Assembly: GCF_004962245.1 (NCBI RefSeq)
Contig: NZ_SUHQ01000031.1
Location: forward strand, 20,971 to 84,970
Length of the DNA: 64,000 bases
Direction: 5' to 3'
DNA from: Mesorhizobium sp.
Lineage (GTDB): Bacteria > Pseudomonadota > Alphaproteobacteria > Rhizobiales > Rhizobiaceae
The position numbers and the translations under genes are program-made. The stretch's first letter is position 1, and the number at the start of each line of letters is the position of its first letter. Below are positions 48,627 through 56,910 of the stretch, piece after piece. Under the pieces are notes generated by a model. The model was not told the origin of the DNA, did no database searches, and saw only the letters and a program-made list of their open reading frames with translations.

Positions 48627-50210
48627 TCAGGCGAACGCCGACTTCGAGGCGTCCATGGAACCGTCCGGATAGATGAAGAGCCCCGTCAGCGATTTGTCCA
48701 TCGCGTGGATCATGACGGAAGTGAACAGCGACAAGGATGGCACCTTGGCGGCAATCATCGGCATGGTCTCGGTCTGGAGGATCTGCTTGCGCTCCTCGAG
48801 CGAGGCCGCGCTGCGCTCCTTGTCGAGTGATGCGTCCAGTTCGGGATCGACAATGCCGGTGATGCGCTTGGACGAGGAATGGAAATGCGTGCGCAGCACG
48901 AGGTCCGGCTCCGGCGATCCGGTCGACCAGCCGCAGTCGACCATATGGCCCGGACCGCCGCCGGGACGATCGTAGAGGCGCTCATTCCACGCCGCGATCT
49001 CGAGCACCGACAGCGTGACGGGGAACCCCTGCTCCTGCAGCATGGCGGTGATCACCTCGCCATACTCCTTGGTCTTGGGGTAGAACCCGACCGAGGTGAT
49101 GTATTCGAGTTCGGGCAGGCCCTGCCCCTTCGGGAAGCCGGCTTCGGCGAGCAGGGCCTGGCACTTCTCCGGGCTGTATTCGGGATAGTTGGGCAGGTCG
49201 ATATAGCCGAACTTCACCGGCGAGACGTAGTTCGCCGATGCATGGCCGGCCTCGCCGAGGATTTCGAGCAGCATCGACCGGTCGATCGCGTGACAGGCCG
49301 CCATGCGCACGCGCGGATCGTCGAAAGGCGGCTTGGAGCAGCGGAACCACAGATATTTGTTCTCGACCGAGACCACGCTGCTGATCGCCACATTCTCGTT
49401 GCCTTGCAGGGTCGCCACCTGCTCCGGTTCGAGCCGCTCCACGATCGACGCCTGACCATTCATCAGCGACAGCATGCGGGTGGTCGAATCGCCAACGAAG
49501 TTGAAGCTGATGCCGGGAATGGTCGGCGCCCCGAGGAAATAGCCCGGGTAGGCTTCCAACACCGTGTCGTTGCCCCGCTGCTCGACGAACTTGTAGGGCC
49601 CGGTGCCGTTCAGGCGCTGCGAAAGCGGCCCGCTCGGCCCGGCGGCGATGTCGGTCGCCGACAGCATCGGCAGGTAAGAGGCGAGGAAGATGAACAGGTG
49701 CGCCGGATAGCCGCCCTTCGATGTATCGACGATCACCGTGTAGTCGTCCGGCGTCGTGATCGTCAGCGTCTCGGTCGGGCCGGGATACCATTGCGCCGGC
49801 CGGTCGGGCTGCGAGCCGTATTCGAAGGTCGCCTTGACGTCTTCCGCCTTGAAGGGCTTGCCGTCGTGGAACTTCACCCCTTCCCGCAATTTGATCTCAA
49901 GCTTGGTCGGCTCAAGCAAAGTGATCTTTGTCGCGAGTTCGTAGATGACCTCGTCGGGATTTTCGACGCGCATCGGCGTGCGCGTCAGGAACCCCATGAC
50001 GAAACCCTCGATGTTCTTCTGCGACAGCGTCGTATGCGCCGTCGGATCCCAGTTGCCGGTGATGTTCTCGGCCGACAGGAAGACCAGTTGCTTGCCCGCC
50101 TGCGCAGCGGCGCCAGAGACCAGGAATTCCGGGTTGATCACCATAAGCCCGGCGCCCGCTCCGAACGCCGCCATGCCTTTCATGAAATCGCGCCTGCTTG
50201 TCTCGCTCAT
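48627..50210 (-). CDS. family-5 ABC transporter substrate-binding protein with Tat leader
   Basis: Periplasmic receptor of the importer, 527 residues from the ATG at 50210 (MSETSRRDFMKGMAAF). SRRDFMKG is a textbook twin-arginine motif and is followed by a Gly/Ala-rich hydrophobic stretch ending in AAAQA near residue 41. The mature protein has family-5 segments such as LREGVKFHDGKPFKAEDVKATFEY near residue 110 and PDDYTVIVDTSKGGYP. It is the first gene of the nine-kilobase leftward operon (SBP, DppB, DppC, fused ATPase, DeoR, carbamoylase, two kinases). The ligand is probably a ureido- or carbamoyl-containing small molecule or peptide, inferred only from the operon. Confidence 0.92.
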   Translation of the reverse strand: MSETSRRDFMKGMAAFGAGAGLMVINPEFLVSGAAAQAGKQLVFLSAENITGNWDPTAHTTLSQKNIEGFVMGFLTRTPMRVENPDEVIYELATKITLLEPTKLEIKLREGVKFHDGKPFKAEDVKATFEYGSQPDRPAQWYPGPTETLTITTPDDYTVIVDTSKGGYPAHLFIFLASYLPMLSATDIAAGPSGPLSQRLNGTGPYKFVEQRGNDTVLEAYPGYFLGAPTIPGISFNFVGDSTTRMLSLMNGQASIVERLEPEQVATLQGNENVAISSVVSVENKYLWFRCSKPPFDDPRVRMAACHAIDRSMLLEILGEAGHASANYVSPVKFGYIDLPNYPEYSPEKCQALLAEAGFPKGQGLPELEYITSVGFYPKTKEYGEVITAMLQEQGFPVTLSVLEIAAWNERLYDRPGGGPGHMVDCGWSTGSPEPDLVLRTHFHSSSKRITGIVDPELDASLDKERSAASLEERKQILQTETMPMIAAKVPSLSLFTSVMIHAMDKSLTGLFIYPDGSMDASKSAFA

Positions 50211-50659
50211 ATGCCGTTCCCCTTTTTCCATCATGTGGTTTTGTGGTTTTCTCTACGTTATCCAAAACTATTCACTTGGCAACAAGGATTCTTTTTATGC
50301 GCTGCCGATACTGCGCCCAAAAAGCGCAATCATGCTACAGTGTTGATATTTTAGGCATATTGACGCAAAAACGTTCTGCTGAAGAACACCGTGGCAGCCT
50401 CATCGCCCAATAAAGCGGCATTGGGATTAGGGTCTGCGGTTGTGTGGTTTCTTCCAAACCGTCGCAAAGCCAAACGCGGCGCGAATATCTCGCGCGAAGA
50501 AATCAGCAGCTCAACCGGAGGTGCGGTTGCAATCGCAGATGTCGGCCGGAACACGGCGCTGAAGGCGTTGGATTATCAGCTGCAACGCCCTGCAAAGACG
50601 TCCGGGTGCGCCGCAAGGCGGCCGTAGCCTACGCGCACGCCGGCAAAGCGGTCCGTATG
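50211..50659. other. 449-base intergenic region upstream of the SBP operon
   Basis: This region separates the SBP start (leftward) from the stop of the next ABC ATPase. Its first 170 bases are AT-richer than the surroundings and should hold the SBP operon promoter. A 78-codon plus-strand frame (50391-50627) has no recognisable family and no good ribosome binding site. I see no convincing gene, tRNA or repeat. Confidence 0.5.
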
Positions 50660-51739
50660 CTAGATGTCGATGCGTTGCTCAGTGTCCGGGTCGAACAGGT
50701 TGATGCTCGCCGGATCCACGGTAAAAAAGATTGTCTCGTTTCGTTGGCCGGCAAACCTCGGCGGCACGCGCGCAATAACCGAGCGATCGCCAACCTGCAC
50801 TGTCACCATCGTCTCTGGCCCGGTAGGCTCCACCACGTCGATCACGCCCGTTACCGAAGCTTGATCGCGCGCAGCCACTTTCAGTTCCTCGGGCCGCATG
50901 CCCAGGATCACCGGGCGCTCGGAGATTTCCGCCGGTTTTCTGGCCGGCATCGCGATCGATACCCCGCTCGCTTCGAAACGGACACCGCCCGCCTCCCGGA
51001 CCAATTGTCCAGGTAGGAAGTTCATTGCCGGAGACCCTATGAAACTTGCCACGAACATGTTGGCGGGCCGTTCATAGACAGTGCGCGGGTCTGCCAATTG
51101 CTGGATGTAGCCGCCCTTCATCACAGCCACCTTGGTGCCCAGTGTCATCGCCTCGATCTGATCATGCGTGACATAGACGATGCTTGTGCCGAGACGCTCG
51201 TGCAGGCGCTTGATCTCTGTGCGCATTTCCACACGAAGCTTGGCATCGAGATTGGACAGCGGCTCGTCGAAGAGGAACAGCTCCGGGTCGCGCACGATCG
51301 CCCGGCCCATCGCAACGCGCTGCCGCTGTCCGCCCGAGAGGTTGGCGGGGCGCCGGTCGAGCAGATGGGAGATTTGCAGCAGGCGCGCGGCGTCTTCGAC
51401 GGCACCCTTGCGTTTGTCGGCGTCCACGCCACGCATTTCCAGCCCGAAGCCGATGTTTCTCGCGACCGACATGGTCGGATAAAGCGCGTAGGATTGGAAC
51501 ACCATCGCAATATTACGGTCCTTGGGTGCAAGGTCCACGACCGAGCGTCCGCCGATCAGGATATCGCCGCCGGACGTGTCGTCGAGGCCGGCAATCATGT
51601 TGAGCAAGGTCGACTTGCCGCATCCGGACGGCCCAAGCAGAACCAGGAATCCCCCGTCCTCAAGCTCGATGTCGACGCCGTGAAGAACCTGTACGGAACC
51701 GTAAGATTTGCGCACGTCCTTGATGGAAAGTGTCGCCAT
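50660..51739 (-). CDS. UgpC/MalK-type sugar ABC transporter ATPase
   Basis: ATPase of a second CUT1 sugar importer, 359 residues. Walker A is GPSGCGKSTLLNM near residue 38, then VFQSYALYPTMSV, LSGGQRQRVAMGRAI, Walker B LFLFDEPLSNLDAKLR and YVTHDQIEAMTLG. The C-terminal regulatory domain has MRPEELKVA and ends NLFDPDTEQRIDI. It is the last gene of the operon SBP-permease-permease-ATPase, which is linked by a shared operator to the GntR regulator and the enolase-family dehydratase. Confidence 0.93.
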   Translation of the reverse strand: MATLSIKDVRKSYGSVQVLHGVDIELEDGGFLVLLGPSGCGKSTLLNMIAGLDDTSGGDILIGGRSVVDLAPKDRNIAMVFQSYALYPTMSVARNIGFGLEMRGVDADKRKGAVEDAARLLQISHLLDRRPANLSGGQRQRVAMGRAIVRDPELFLFDEPLSNLDAKLRVEMRTEIKRLHERLGTSIVYVTHDQIEAMTLGTKVAVMKGGYIQQLADPRTVYERPANMFVASFIGSPAMNFLPGQLVREAGGVRFEASGVSIAMPARKPAEISERPVILGMRPEELKVAARDQASVTGVIDVVEPTGPETMVTVQVGDRSVIARVPPRFAGQRNETIFFTVDPASINLFDPDTEQRIDI

Positions 51740-51749
51740 GTGAGCACTC

Positions 51750-52595
51750 CTAACCTTTGACGGCGCCGGCGGTCAGCCCCTGAACCATGGTTCGCTGGAC
51801 GATCGCGAAGAGAACGATGACCGGGATGATGCTGAGGATGCCGCCCGCGGCCAGAACGCCCCAAGGAAGCTGGAACTCGCCGACCATCAGTTGCAGGCCC
51901 ACGGGCCAGGTGCGAGACCCCTGCCCCGTCGTGAGCATCAGGGCGAACAGGAACTCGTTCCAGGCAGCGATGGCAATGAACACGGAACTTGCCACCAGGC
52001 CGTTCCGCGCAAGCGGCACGACGATACGGACCATGGCGCCAAGCCTTGTCGAACCGTCGATTCGTGCCGCATTCTCAAGTTCCCTGGGTGCTGAATCGAA
52101 GAAGCCTTTGAGCATCCATACGAACAGCGGCAGCAGGAAACTCGTATACGCAAGCGCAAGGCCGAAACGGCTGTCCACGAGCCCCACGCCACGCATCACG
52201 ACATAAAGGGGAATTATCACCATGACCGCCGGGAACATGCGCACGACAAGATAGCCGAGCATGAGCCGGTCCCGGCCGCGAAATGCGAAGCGCGAAAACG
52301 CATAGGCGGCCAACGTGCCTGTGACGACGCAGATCGTCACCGTCAGCAAGGTAACGACGAGGCTGTTGCCGATAAGCAGGGGAAAGCCGGACTGCGTCCA
52401 GATGGCGACATAATTGTCGAAGGTGATGCGGCTCGGCATGTACTGCATCGTCTGGGTGACGATGTCGGCCTCATATTTGAGCGACGTCAGGAACATCCAC
52501 ACCATCGGGCCGATGCAGAATACCGAGAGGCTGACAAGCACGACGTAGGTGGCGATGTTCGCGATCATCCGCCGGTGACGCTTGCTTTCGATCAT
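51750..52595 (-). CDS. MalG-type sugar ABC permease
   Basis: Membrane subunit of 281 residues, normal length. The first helix is TYVVLVSLSVFCIGPMVWMFLTSLK, the helix after TLAAYAFSRFAFRGRDRLML is typical, and the coupling segment is LENAARIDGSTRLGAMVRIVVPLARNGLV. It ends MVQGLTAGAVKG, as MalG-like proteins do. It sits four bases after the partner permease. Compared with the permease at 17963, it lacks the internal insertion, so it gives a useful reference for that oddity. Confidence 0.93.
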   Translation of the reverse strand: MIESKRHRRMIANIATYVVLVSLSVFCIGPMVWMFLTSLKYEADIVTQTMQYMPSRITFDNYVAIWTQSGFPLLIGNSLVVTLLTVTICVVTGTLAAYAFSRFAFRGRDRLMLGYLVVRMFPAVMVIIPLYVVMRGVGLVDSRFGLALAYTSFLLPLFVWMLKGFFDSAPRELENAARIDGSTRLGAMVRIVVPLARNGLVASSVFIAIAAWNEFLFALMLTTGQGSRTWPVGLQLMVGEFQLPWGVLAAGGILSIIPVIVLFAIVQRTMVQGLTAGAVKG

Positions 52596-52599
52596 CGCT

Positions 52600-53520
52600 C
52601 TATTCCTTGGTAATCCTGGAGATGCGGATGTAGGCGACCGCGAAGACCATCAGGATGACGAACATCACCACCGACAGGGCGGCTGCGTAGCCGAAGTTGA
52701 ATTCCTTGTAGGCGGTCTGGAAGGCGTACAGCGACAACACCTGCGTGGCATCTCCCGGTCCGCCACCGGTGAGAATGAGGAGCAGATCCGGCGAATTGAC
52801 CAGACTGATGACGCGCAGGATCACTGCCGCCGCGATGACGGTCTTGAGCATCGGCAGGGTGATCAGCCTGAGCTGCGCAGCCACGCCCGCGCCATCTACC
52901 GCAGCGGCTTTATAGAGGTCTTCGGGAATACTCTTCAGACCCGCAAGCAGCAGCAGCGCGAAGAATGGAAACCCATGCCAGGCCTCGACCAGAATGGTCG
53001 CCGCAAGGGCGGCATTGGGGTCCGCAAACCATGCCTTGTATGTCTGCAGGATGCCCACGCGGACCAGAATGTCGTTGATGACCCCAAGCCGCGGATCGAG
53101 CAGCAAAGCCCACATATGACCCGCTACGACATTGGGCAGGAAGTAGGGGAGCAGGATGAGCACGGCGAAGATCTTGGTGCCCGGCAGATCCCTGTTGAGC
53201 GCTGTCGCGGTGAGAAGACCAAGCGCCAGTTCCAGCACGACCGCGGCGGTCACCCACACGACTGTATTCTTCAGCGCGATCCAGAAGACCGGGTCGGACC
53301 ACATCGCCGCATAGTGTTTGAAGCCGACCCAACCATCGAGCCCGGGACGCGTCAGACGCATCTCGCGAAAGCTGATGGCCATGCCGTAAAGGGTCGGATA
53401 AGCGATCACAAGAAGGATCAGGACGAGGCTCGGAAGGAGCAGCAGATACATCCAGTATCGGGTCTCGGACAGTTCGCCGAGGGCCCGGAAAGGCAGGTAT
53501 CTGCTCGCGCTTGAAGTCAT
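52600..53520 (-). CDS. MalF/UgpA-type sugar ABC permease
   Basis: Partner membrane subunit, 306 residues. The N-terminal helix YWMYLLLLPSLVLILLVIAYPTLYGMAIS is followed by FVGFKHY-like sequence (GWVGFKHYAAM), and the coupling segment is PEDLYKAAAVDGAGVAAQLRLITLPML. It ends with a final helix and RISRITKE. The gene follows the SBP after about 75 bases with only weak hairpin potential, and precedes the MalG-like gene by four bases. Confidence 0.92.
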   Translation of the reverse strand: MTSSASRYLPFRALGELSETRYWMYLLLLPSLVLILLVIAYPTLYGMAISFREMRLTRPGLDGWVGFKHYAAMWSDPVFWIALKNTVVWVTAAVVLELALGLLTATALNRDLPGTKIFAVLILLPYFLPNVVAGHMWALLLDPRLGVINDILVRVGILQTYKAWFADPNAALAATILVEAWHGFPFFALLLLAGLKSIPEDLYKAAAVDGAGVAAQLRLITLPMLKTVIAAAVILRVISLVNSPDLLLILTGGGPGDATQVLSLYAFQTAYKEFNFGYAAALSVVMFVILMVFAVAYIRISRITKE

Positions 53521-53595
53521 GGATCTCCGGCGCGAAGCACCGTCCCGTTGCGTGATAGGCGCGGCTGCATGCCCGAGCCGCCGTACCGGAATATG

Positions 53596-54834
53596 TCAGC
53601 GAAGGGCGGCGTCGAGGCCCTGGGTCATGCGGTCCACAGCCTGTTCCGGCGTCGACTGGCCCGTCAGCACCGACTGGAAAGCGGGATTGACGACGTTTTC
53701 GGACCAGCCCGCGGCGCCGATGAAATTGTTCGGCAGGCGTCCGAACTCGAGCGTTTCCACCGCCGCACCGTAAATTGGATTCCCGGTGATCCGCTGATCC
53801 TGCAACGCAGCGGCAGACGCCGGAAAATAACCGGTCCCCTCGAGCAGGGCTATGGCGGCGTCCGTCTGGCCCCAGAAACTCACCCACTGCCAGGCAGCCT
53901 CGATATTGTCTTCTTTCATGATGCCGTTGCCGGCGTAGGCGACGCGAGCGATATGCGCCTTCGGACCGGCCGGCATGGGTGCGGTCGAGAACTGTTCGCC
54001 CTGCTTCATCGCACCGGAGATTTCGTTTAGCGAACCGGTATGATGCCACAGCATTGCCGTCTGTCCGGTGCGGAACGCTTCCATGATCTGGCGGTAGCTG
54101 TCGTTCGGCGCGCTCGGCGGCACGACCTTTTCCCTCAGGAAGAGATCGGAATAGAACGTCACCGCCTCGATCGCCGCGGCCCTGTCGATGGCTGGCTGGT
54201 CGTCCTTGACGATCGGCGAGCCGAACGCCTCCATGACGTCGATGACATATTTGAACCCGCCGGCGCCGGCGCGCATGCCAAAAGCATACCTGCCCTTCGA
54301 AGGATCGGTCAGCTTGCGGCAGGCCTCCAGGAATTCATCGAAGGTCTTGGGTGGCCCTGCCAGCCCAGCTTCCTCGAAATAGTCGGTGCGGTAGTACATC
54401 CAGTCGACAAAGGCGAAGGCGGGAACGGCATAGATCGCACCGTCACTGGAAAGCCCGGTCCAGCGGTTGTCGGGAAAATTCGCCTTGCCGGCCCAGCCGT
54501 TCACGCGGTCGGTAAGGTCGATCAATCCCTCCATCGCGGTGAGGTCGGCGAATCGCTCGGCGATCACCATGGCGGTGTCTGGACGCCCGCCTGCCAGCAC
54601 CGCCGAAGAAACCTTGGCCATATATTCCGAGTTCGGGATGTTTTCCTGCGTCACCGCCACATCCGCATTCGCCGCCTGAAACAACCCGATGATCTTGAGC
54701 AGGCCGGCCATTTCCGACTGACTGGTAAAATGGTGCCAGTAGCTGATGGCACTCGCGGCCCGGGCACCGCCGACGTGTCCCGCCATCGCGAGGGCCGCGG
54801 AACCGATGAGAAGCTGCCTCTTGTTCAACTGCAT
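53596..54834 (-). CDS. family-1 extracellular sugar-binding protein
   Basis: Periplasmic receptor of the second CUT1 importer, 412 residues. The leader MQLNKRQLLIGSAALAMAGHVGGARAA has KR-Q-LL, which could be a weak Tat-like or a Sec signal, cleaved near residue 27. The mature part starts ISYWHHFTSQSEMAGLLKIIGLFQAAN, typical of UgpB-like proteins, and has YAVPAFAFVDWMYYRTDYFEEAG and the hinge EFLEACRKLTDPSKGRYA. A 14-bp palindrome at 54865-54878 lies about 30 bases upstream of the start and matches a site in front of the GntR/enolase pair. Confidence 0.92.
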   Translation of the reverse strand: MQLNKRQLLIGSAALAMAGHVGGARAASAISYWHHFTSQSEMAGLLKIIGLFQAANADVAVTQENIPNSEYMAKVSSAVLAGGRPDTAMVIAERFADLTAMEGLIDLTDRVNGWAGKANFPDNRWTGLSSDGAIYAVPAFAFVDWMYYRTDYFEEAGLAGPPKTFDEFLEACRKLTDPSKGRYAFGMRAGAGGFKYVIDVMEAFGSPIVKDDQPAIDRAAAIEAVTFYSDLFLREKVVPPSAPNDSYRQIMEAFRTGQTAMLWHHTGSLNEISGAMKQGEQFSTAPMPAGPKAHIARVAYAGNGIMKEDNIEAAWQWVSFWGQTDAAIALLEGTGYFPASAAALQDQRITGNPIYGAAVETLEFGRLPNNFIGAAGWSENVVNPAFQSVLTGQSTPEQAVDRMTQGLDAALR

Positions 54835-54864
54835 GCGATCTCCTCCAAGCTATCAGATCAATGC

Positions 54865-54878
54865 ACTGATCGATCAGT
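54865..54878. promoter_or_regulatory. palindromic operator ACTGATCGATCAGT upstream of sugar SBP
   Basis: A perfect 14-bp palindrome lies between the SBP start and the GntR regulator stop. The related TCTGATAGATCAGT stands in the GntR/enolase divergent promoter (55678-55691). Both carry CTGAT-N2-ATCAG, so the same GntR/FCD protein probably binds both. The placement next to the SBP start fits repression. Confidence 0.65.
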
Positions 54879-54954
54879 TGGAGGTAACATCATTTCCCAA
54901 AGCGCGCAACCGCGCTCGGGAGCTAGTGACAAACGAAGCACGCGGCTTGACGTG

Positions 54955-55641
54955 TCAGACGAGACCCAGGTTCCGCTGCATGGCCGCTTGGAAATGCGCC
55001 TGCAGCATTGCTTCAGCGCTATCGGCATTCCTGGTGCCGCAAGCCTCAAGGATGTCGAGATGCTCCTTGAGTGTCCGGATCATGATAGGCGAGGTGAGCT
55101 TGCTGTCGAGACGCAGCAGACGCAGATAGTTGTGCATGCGCCGATAGGTGCTGTCGATCAGCGGATTGCGCAGCGCGCCGATGATTGCGCCGTGAAGTTC
55201 TCTCTCCAGCGCATCCATCTCCTCCAGCTGCTCTTTCCCGACACCCTCTCGCTCCACCCGTCGAACCAGGCGAGAATGCCGCATTTCCAAGGCATTCATG
55301 ACGGCCTCGTCACCTTGCTCGGCAAAGACGCGTACTGCCGAACGCTCTATGATGGAGCGAAACTGGTAGGTGGCGCGCGTAAGCTCCATGCCGGGTCTTA
55401 CGAACTGGATCCCGGAGCGCGGATGAATGGTGAGAATTCCCTCGGCTTCGAGCACGCGCAGGGCGTCGCGAAGCGGGGCGACGGGCACGTCGACGATCGC
55501 GGACAGCTCGTTCTGCGAGACGAAGGCCCCGACCGGAACGCGCCTGTCGAACAAGCCTTCCAGGATTCGTTCATAGGCAACATCGCTCATACGGGTAGCC
55601 GCCACTGGTGTATGAGAGACGGATTTTGCTTTTCCCGCCAC
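54955..55641 (-). CDS. GntR-family regulator (FCD/FadR subfamily)
   Basis: A 228-residue GntR regulator. The N-terminal winged helix includes AYERILEGLFDRRVPVGAFVSQNELSAIVDVPVAPLRDALRVLEAEGILTIHPRSGIQFV in pattern, with VPVAPLRDALRVLE as recognition helix. The C-terminal all-helical FCD domain has RATYQFRSIIERSAVRVF and metal/effector His residues (MRHSRL, MHNYLRLL, LKEHLDIL). The GTG at 55641 has GGAGG at proper distance; the GTG at 55650 overlaps that site. It is divergent from the enolase-family gene and downstream of its own operator. The effector is probably the sugar acid processed by that enzyme. Confidence 0.87.
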   Translation of the reverse strand: MAGKAKSVSHTPVAATRMSDVAYERILEGLFDRRVPVGAFVSQNELSAIVDVPVAPLRDALRVLEAEGILTIHPRSGIQFVRPGMELTRATYQFRSIIERSAVRVFAEQGDEAVMNALEMRHSRLVRRVEREGVGKEQLEEMDALERELHGAIIGALRNPLIDSTYRRMHNYLRLLRLDSKLTSPIMIRTLKEHLDILEACGTRNADSAEAMLQAHFQAAMQRNLGLV

Positions 55642-55677
55642 TTGCGGCACCTCCGTTGGTTCGATACTAAGATATTA

Positions 55678-55691
55678 TCTGATAGATCAGT
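55678..55691. promoter_or_regulatory. operator TCTGATAGATCAGT in gntR/enolase divergent promoter
   Basis: Inverted repeat CTGAT-AG-ATCAG located 33 bases before the enolase-family start and about 37 bases before the gntR start. It matches the 14-bp palindrome upstream of the sugar SBP at 12 of 14 positions. It is the probable autoregulatory GntR site. Confidence 0.65.
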
Positions 55692-55723
55692 ATACGTTAT
55701 TAAACGATCAGAAGGTCATTGTG

Positions 55724-56869
55724 ATGAGCCTTTCGCATTTTCGTATAACCCGATTTCAGTTCGCCCGCGACCGGGTAATCGGGGACAGTCAGGTTCGCGC
55801 GGACGATGTCAACATTGCCGCTCTGGAACTCGTTTCGGAAAGTGGTGAGGTGGGGCTGGGCTTCGTCCAGGCGCTCTTCAATCCCCTGCCCGACCAGACG
55901 GAGATCGAGGCCGTTTTCGAGAACGAGGTTTGGCCGACGCTGAAAGGGCACAAGGCGATCGGGCTGGTTCACCGCGTGAACCGCCCGCGCGGCGGCAACC
56001 AGCGGGCTTACTCCTTGCCTTTTCAGGAGGCCGTTCAGGTGGCGCTTTGGGACCTTGCGGCAAAGGAAGCCGGACTGCCCCTTCATGTCCTGCTTGGCAG
56101 TCGCCGCAACCGCGTGGGTGCTTACGCCAGCGGTCTCGATTTCCACCTCGATGACGAGGCCTTCGTCTCCTTGTTCTCCCACGCGGCGTCGCTCGGCTAC
56201 TCCGCTTTCAAGATCAAGGTCGGCCATCCGGATTTCGACCGCGATCTGCAGCGCCTGGAGCTGTTGAAGACCTGCGTGCCGGCAGGGTCGAAAATCATGA
56301 TCGATCCGAACGAGGCGTGGACTTCGAAGGAAGCGCTCATGAAATTGGTGGCGATCCGCGATGCCGGCCACGATCTTCTGTGGGTCGAGGATCCGATCCT
56401 GCGGCACGACTACGAAGGGCTGAGAACACTCAGGCACGCAGTGACATGGACCCAGATCAACAGCGGGGAGTACCTGGATCTCCAGGGCAAGCGGCTTCTT
56501 CTCGAGGCCCACGCAGCCGACATCCTCAATATCCACGGCCAGGTAACCGATGTCATGCGCATCGGTTGGCTGGCCGCCGAGCTCGGGATACCGGTCAGCA
56601 TAGGCAACACTTTCCTAGAGGTTGGCGTGCACATGGCGGTCGCGCTTCCTGAAGTCGAATGGCTGGAATATTCGTTCCAGAACTTCGACCATCTCGTGGA
56701 ACAGCCCATCGAAATCCGGGACGGTTACGCCTACGCGCCCGACCGGCCGGGCCATGGACTGGTACTATCCGAAAAAGCGCGCACCGAATGGATGAGACCA
56801 AAGCGTCTGGCACGGTCGGAACTGGGTGCCGCGCCCGAAAACCCGCGTCTTCCCGGAAAGTCACGATGA
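55724..56869 (+). CDS. enolase-superfamily sugar-acid dehydratase/racemase (mandelate racemase-like)
   Basis: A 381-residue enolase-superfamily enzyme that would abstract a proton alpha to a carboxylate, usually to dehydrate an aldonic or aldaric acid. The capping domain is followed by a barrel with FKIKVG (K-x-K), IDPNEAW (metal Asp), WVEDP (metal Glu), NSGEYL (third acid), NIHGQVTD and VSIGNTFLEVGVH. The ATG at 55724 has AAGG eight bases upstream. It is divergent from its probable GntR regulator and shares the operator motif with the sugar importer, so it probably acts on that importer's substrate. Specificity cannot be assigned from sequence. Confidence 0.87.
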   Translation: MSLSHFRITRFQFARDRVIGDSQVRADDVNIAALELVSESGEVGLGFVQALFNPLPDQTEIEAVFENEVWPTLKGHKAIGLVHRVNRPRGGNQRAYSLPFQEAVQVALWDLAAKEAGLPLHVLLGSRRNRVGAYASGLDFHLDDEAFVSLFSHAASLGYSAFKIKVGHPDFDRDLQRLELLKTCVPAGSKIMIDPNEAWTSKEALMKLVAIRDAGHDLLWVEDPILRHDYEGLRTLRHAVTWTQINSGEYLDLQGKRLLLEAHAADILNIHGQVTDVMRIGWLAAELGIPVSIGNTFLEVGVHMAVALPEVEWLEYSFQNFDHLVEQPIEIRDGYAYAPDRPGHGLVLSEKARTEWMRPKRLARSELGAAPENPRLPGKSR

Positions 56870-56910
56870 GCGATCGGTCATATCGCCCGCGCTATGTATG
56901 GCTGCGGACC

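Noticed and set aside
48879..50354. 491-codon plus-strand open frame
   Set aside because: It is antisense to a family-5 SBP with a clear Tat leader. The composition is that of a shadow frame.
50391..50627. 78-codon plus-strand frame in the 50211-50659 gap
   Set aside because: It contains VAIADVGRN, which faintly recalls a LacI helix-turn-helix start, but nothing else of that family follows and no ribosome binding site is evident. It is left as intergenic.
54040..55848. 602-codon plus-strand open frame
   Set aside because: It spans the antisense of a sugar SBP and a GntR gene and crosses two promoters and an operator. It has no family resemblance.
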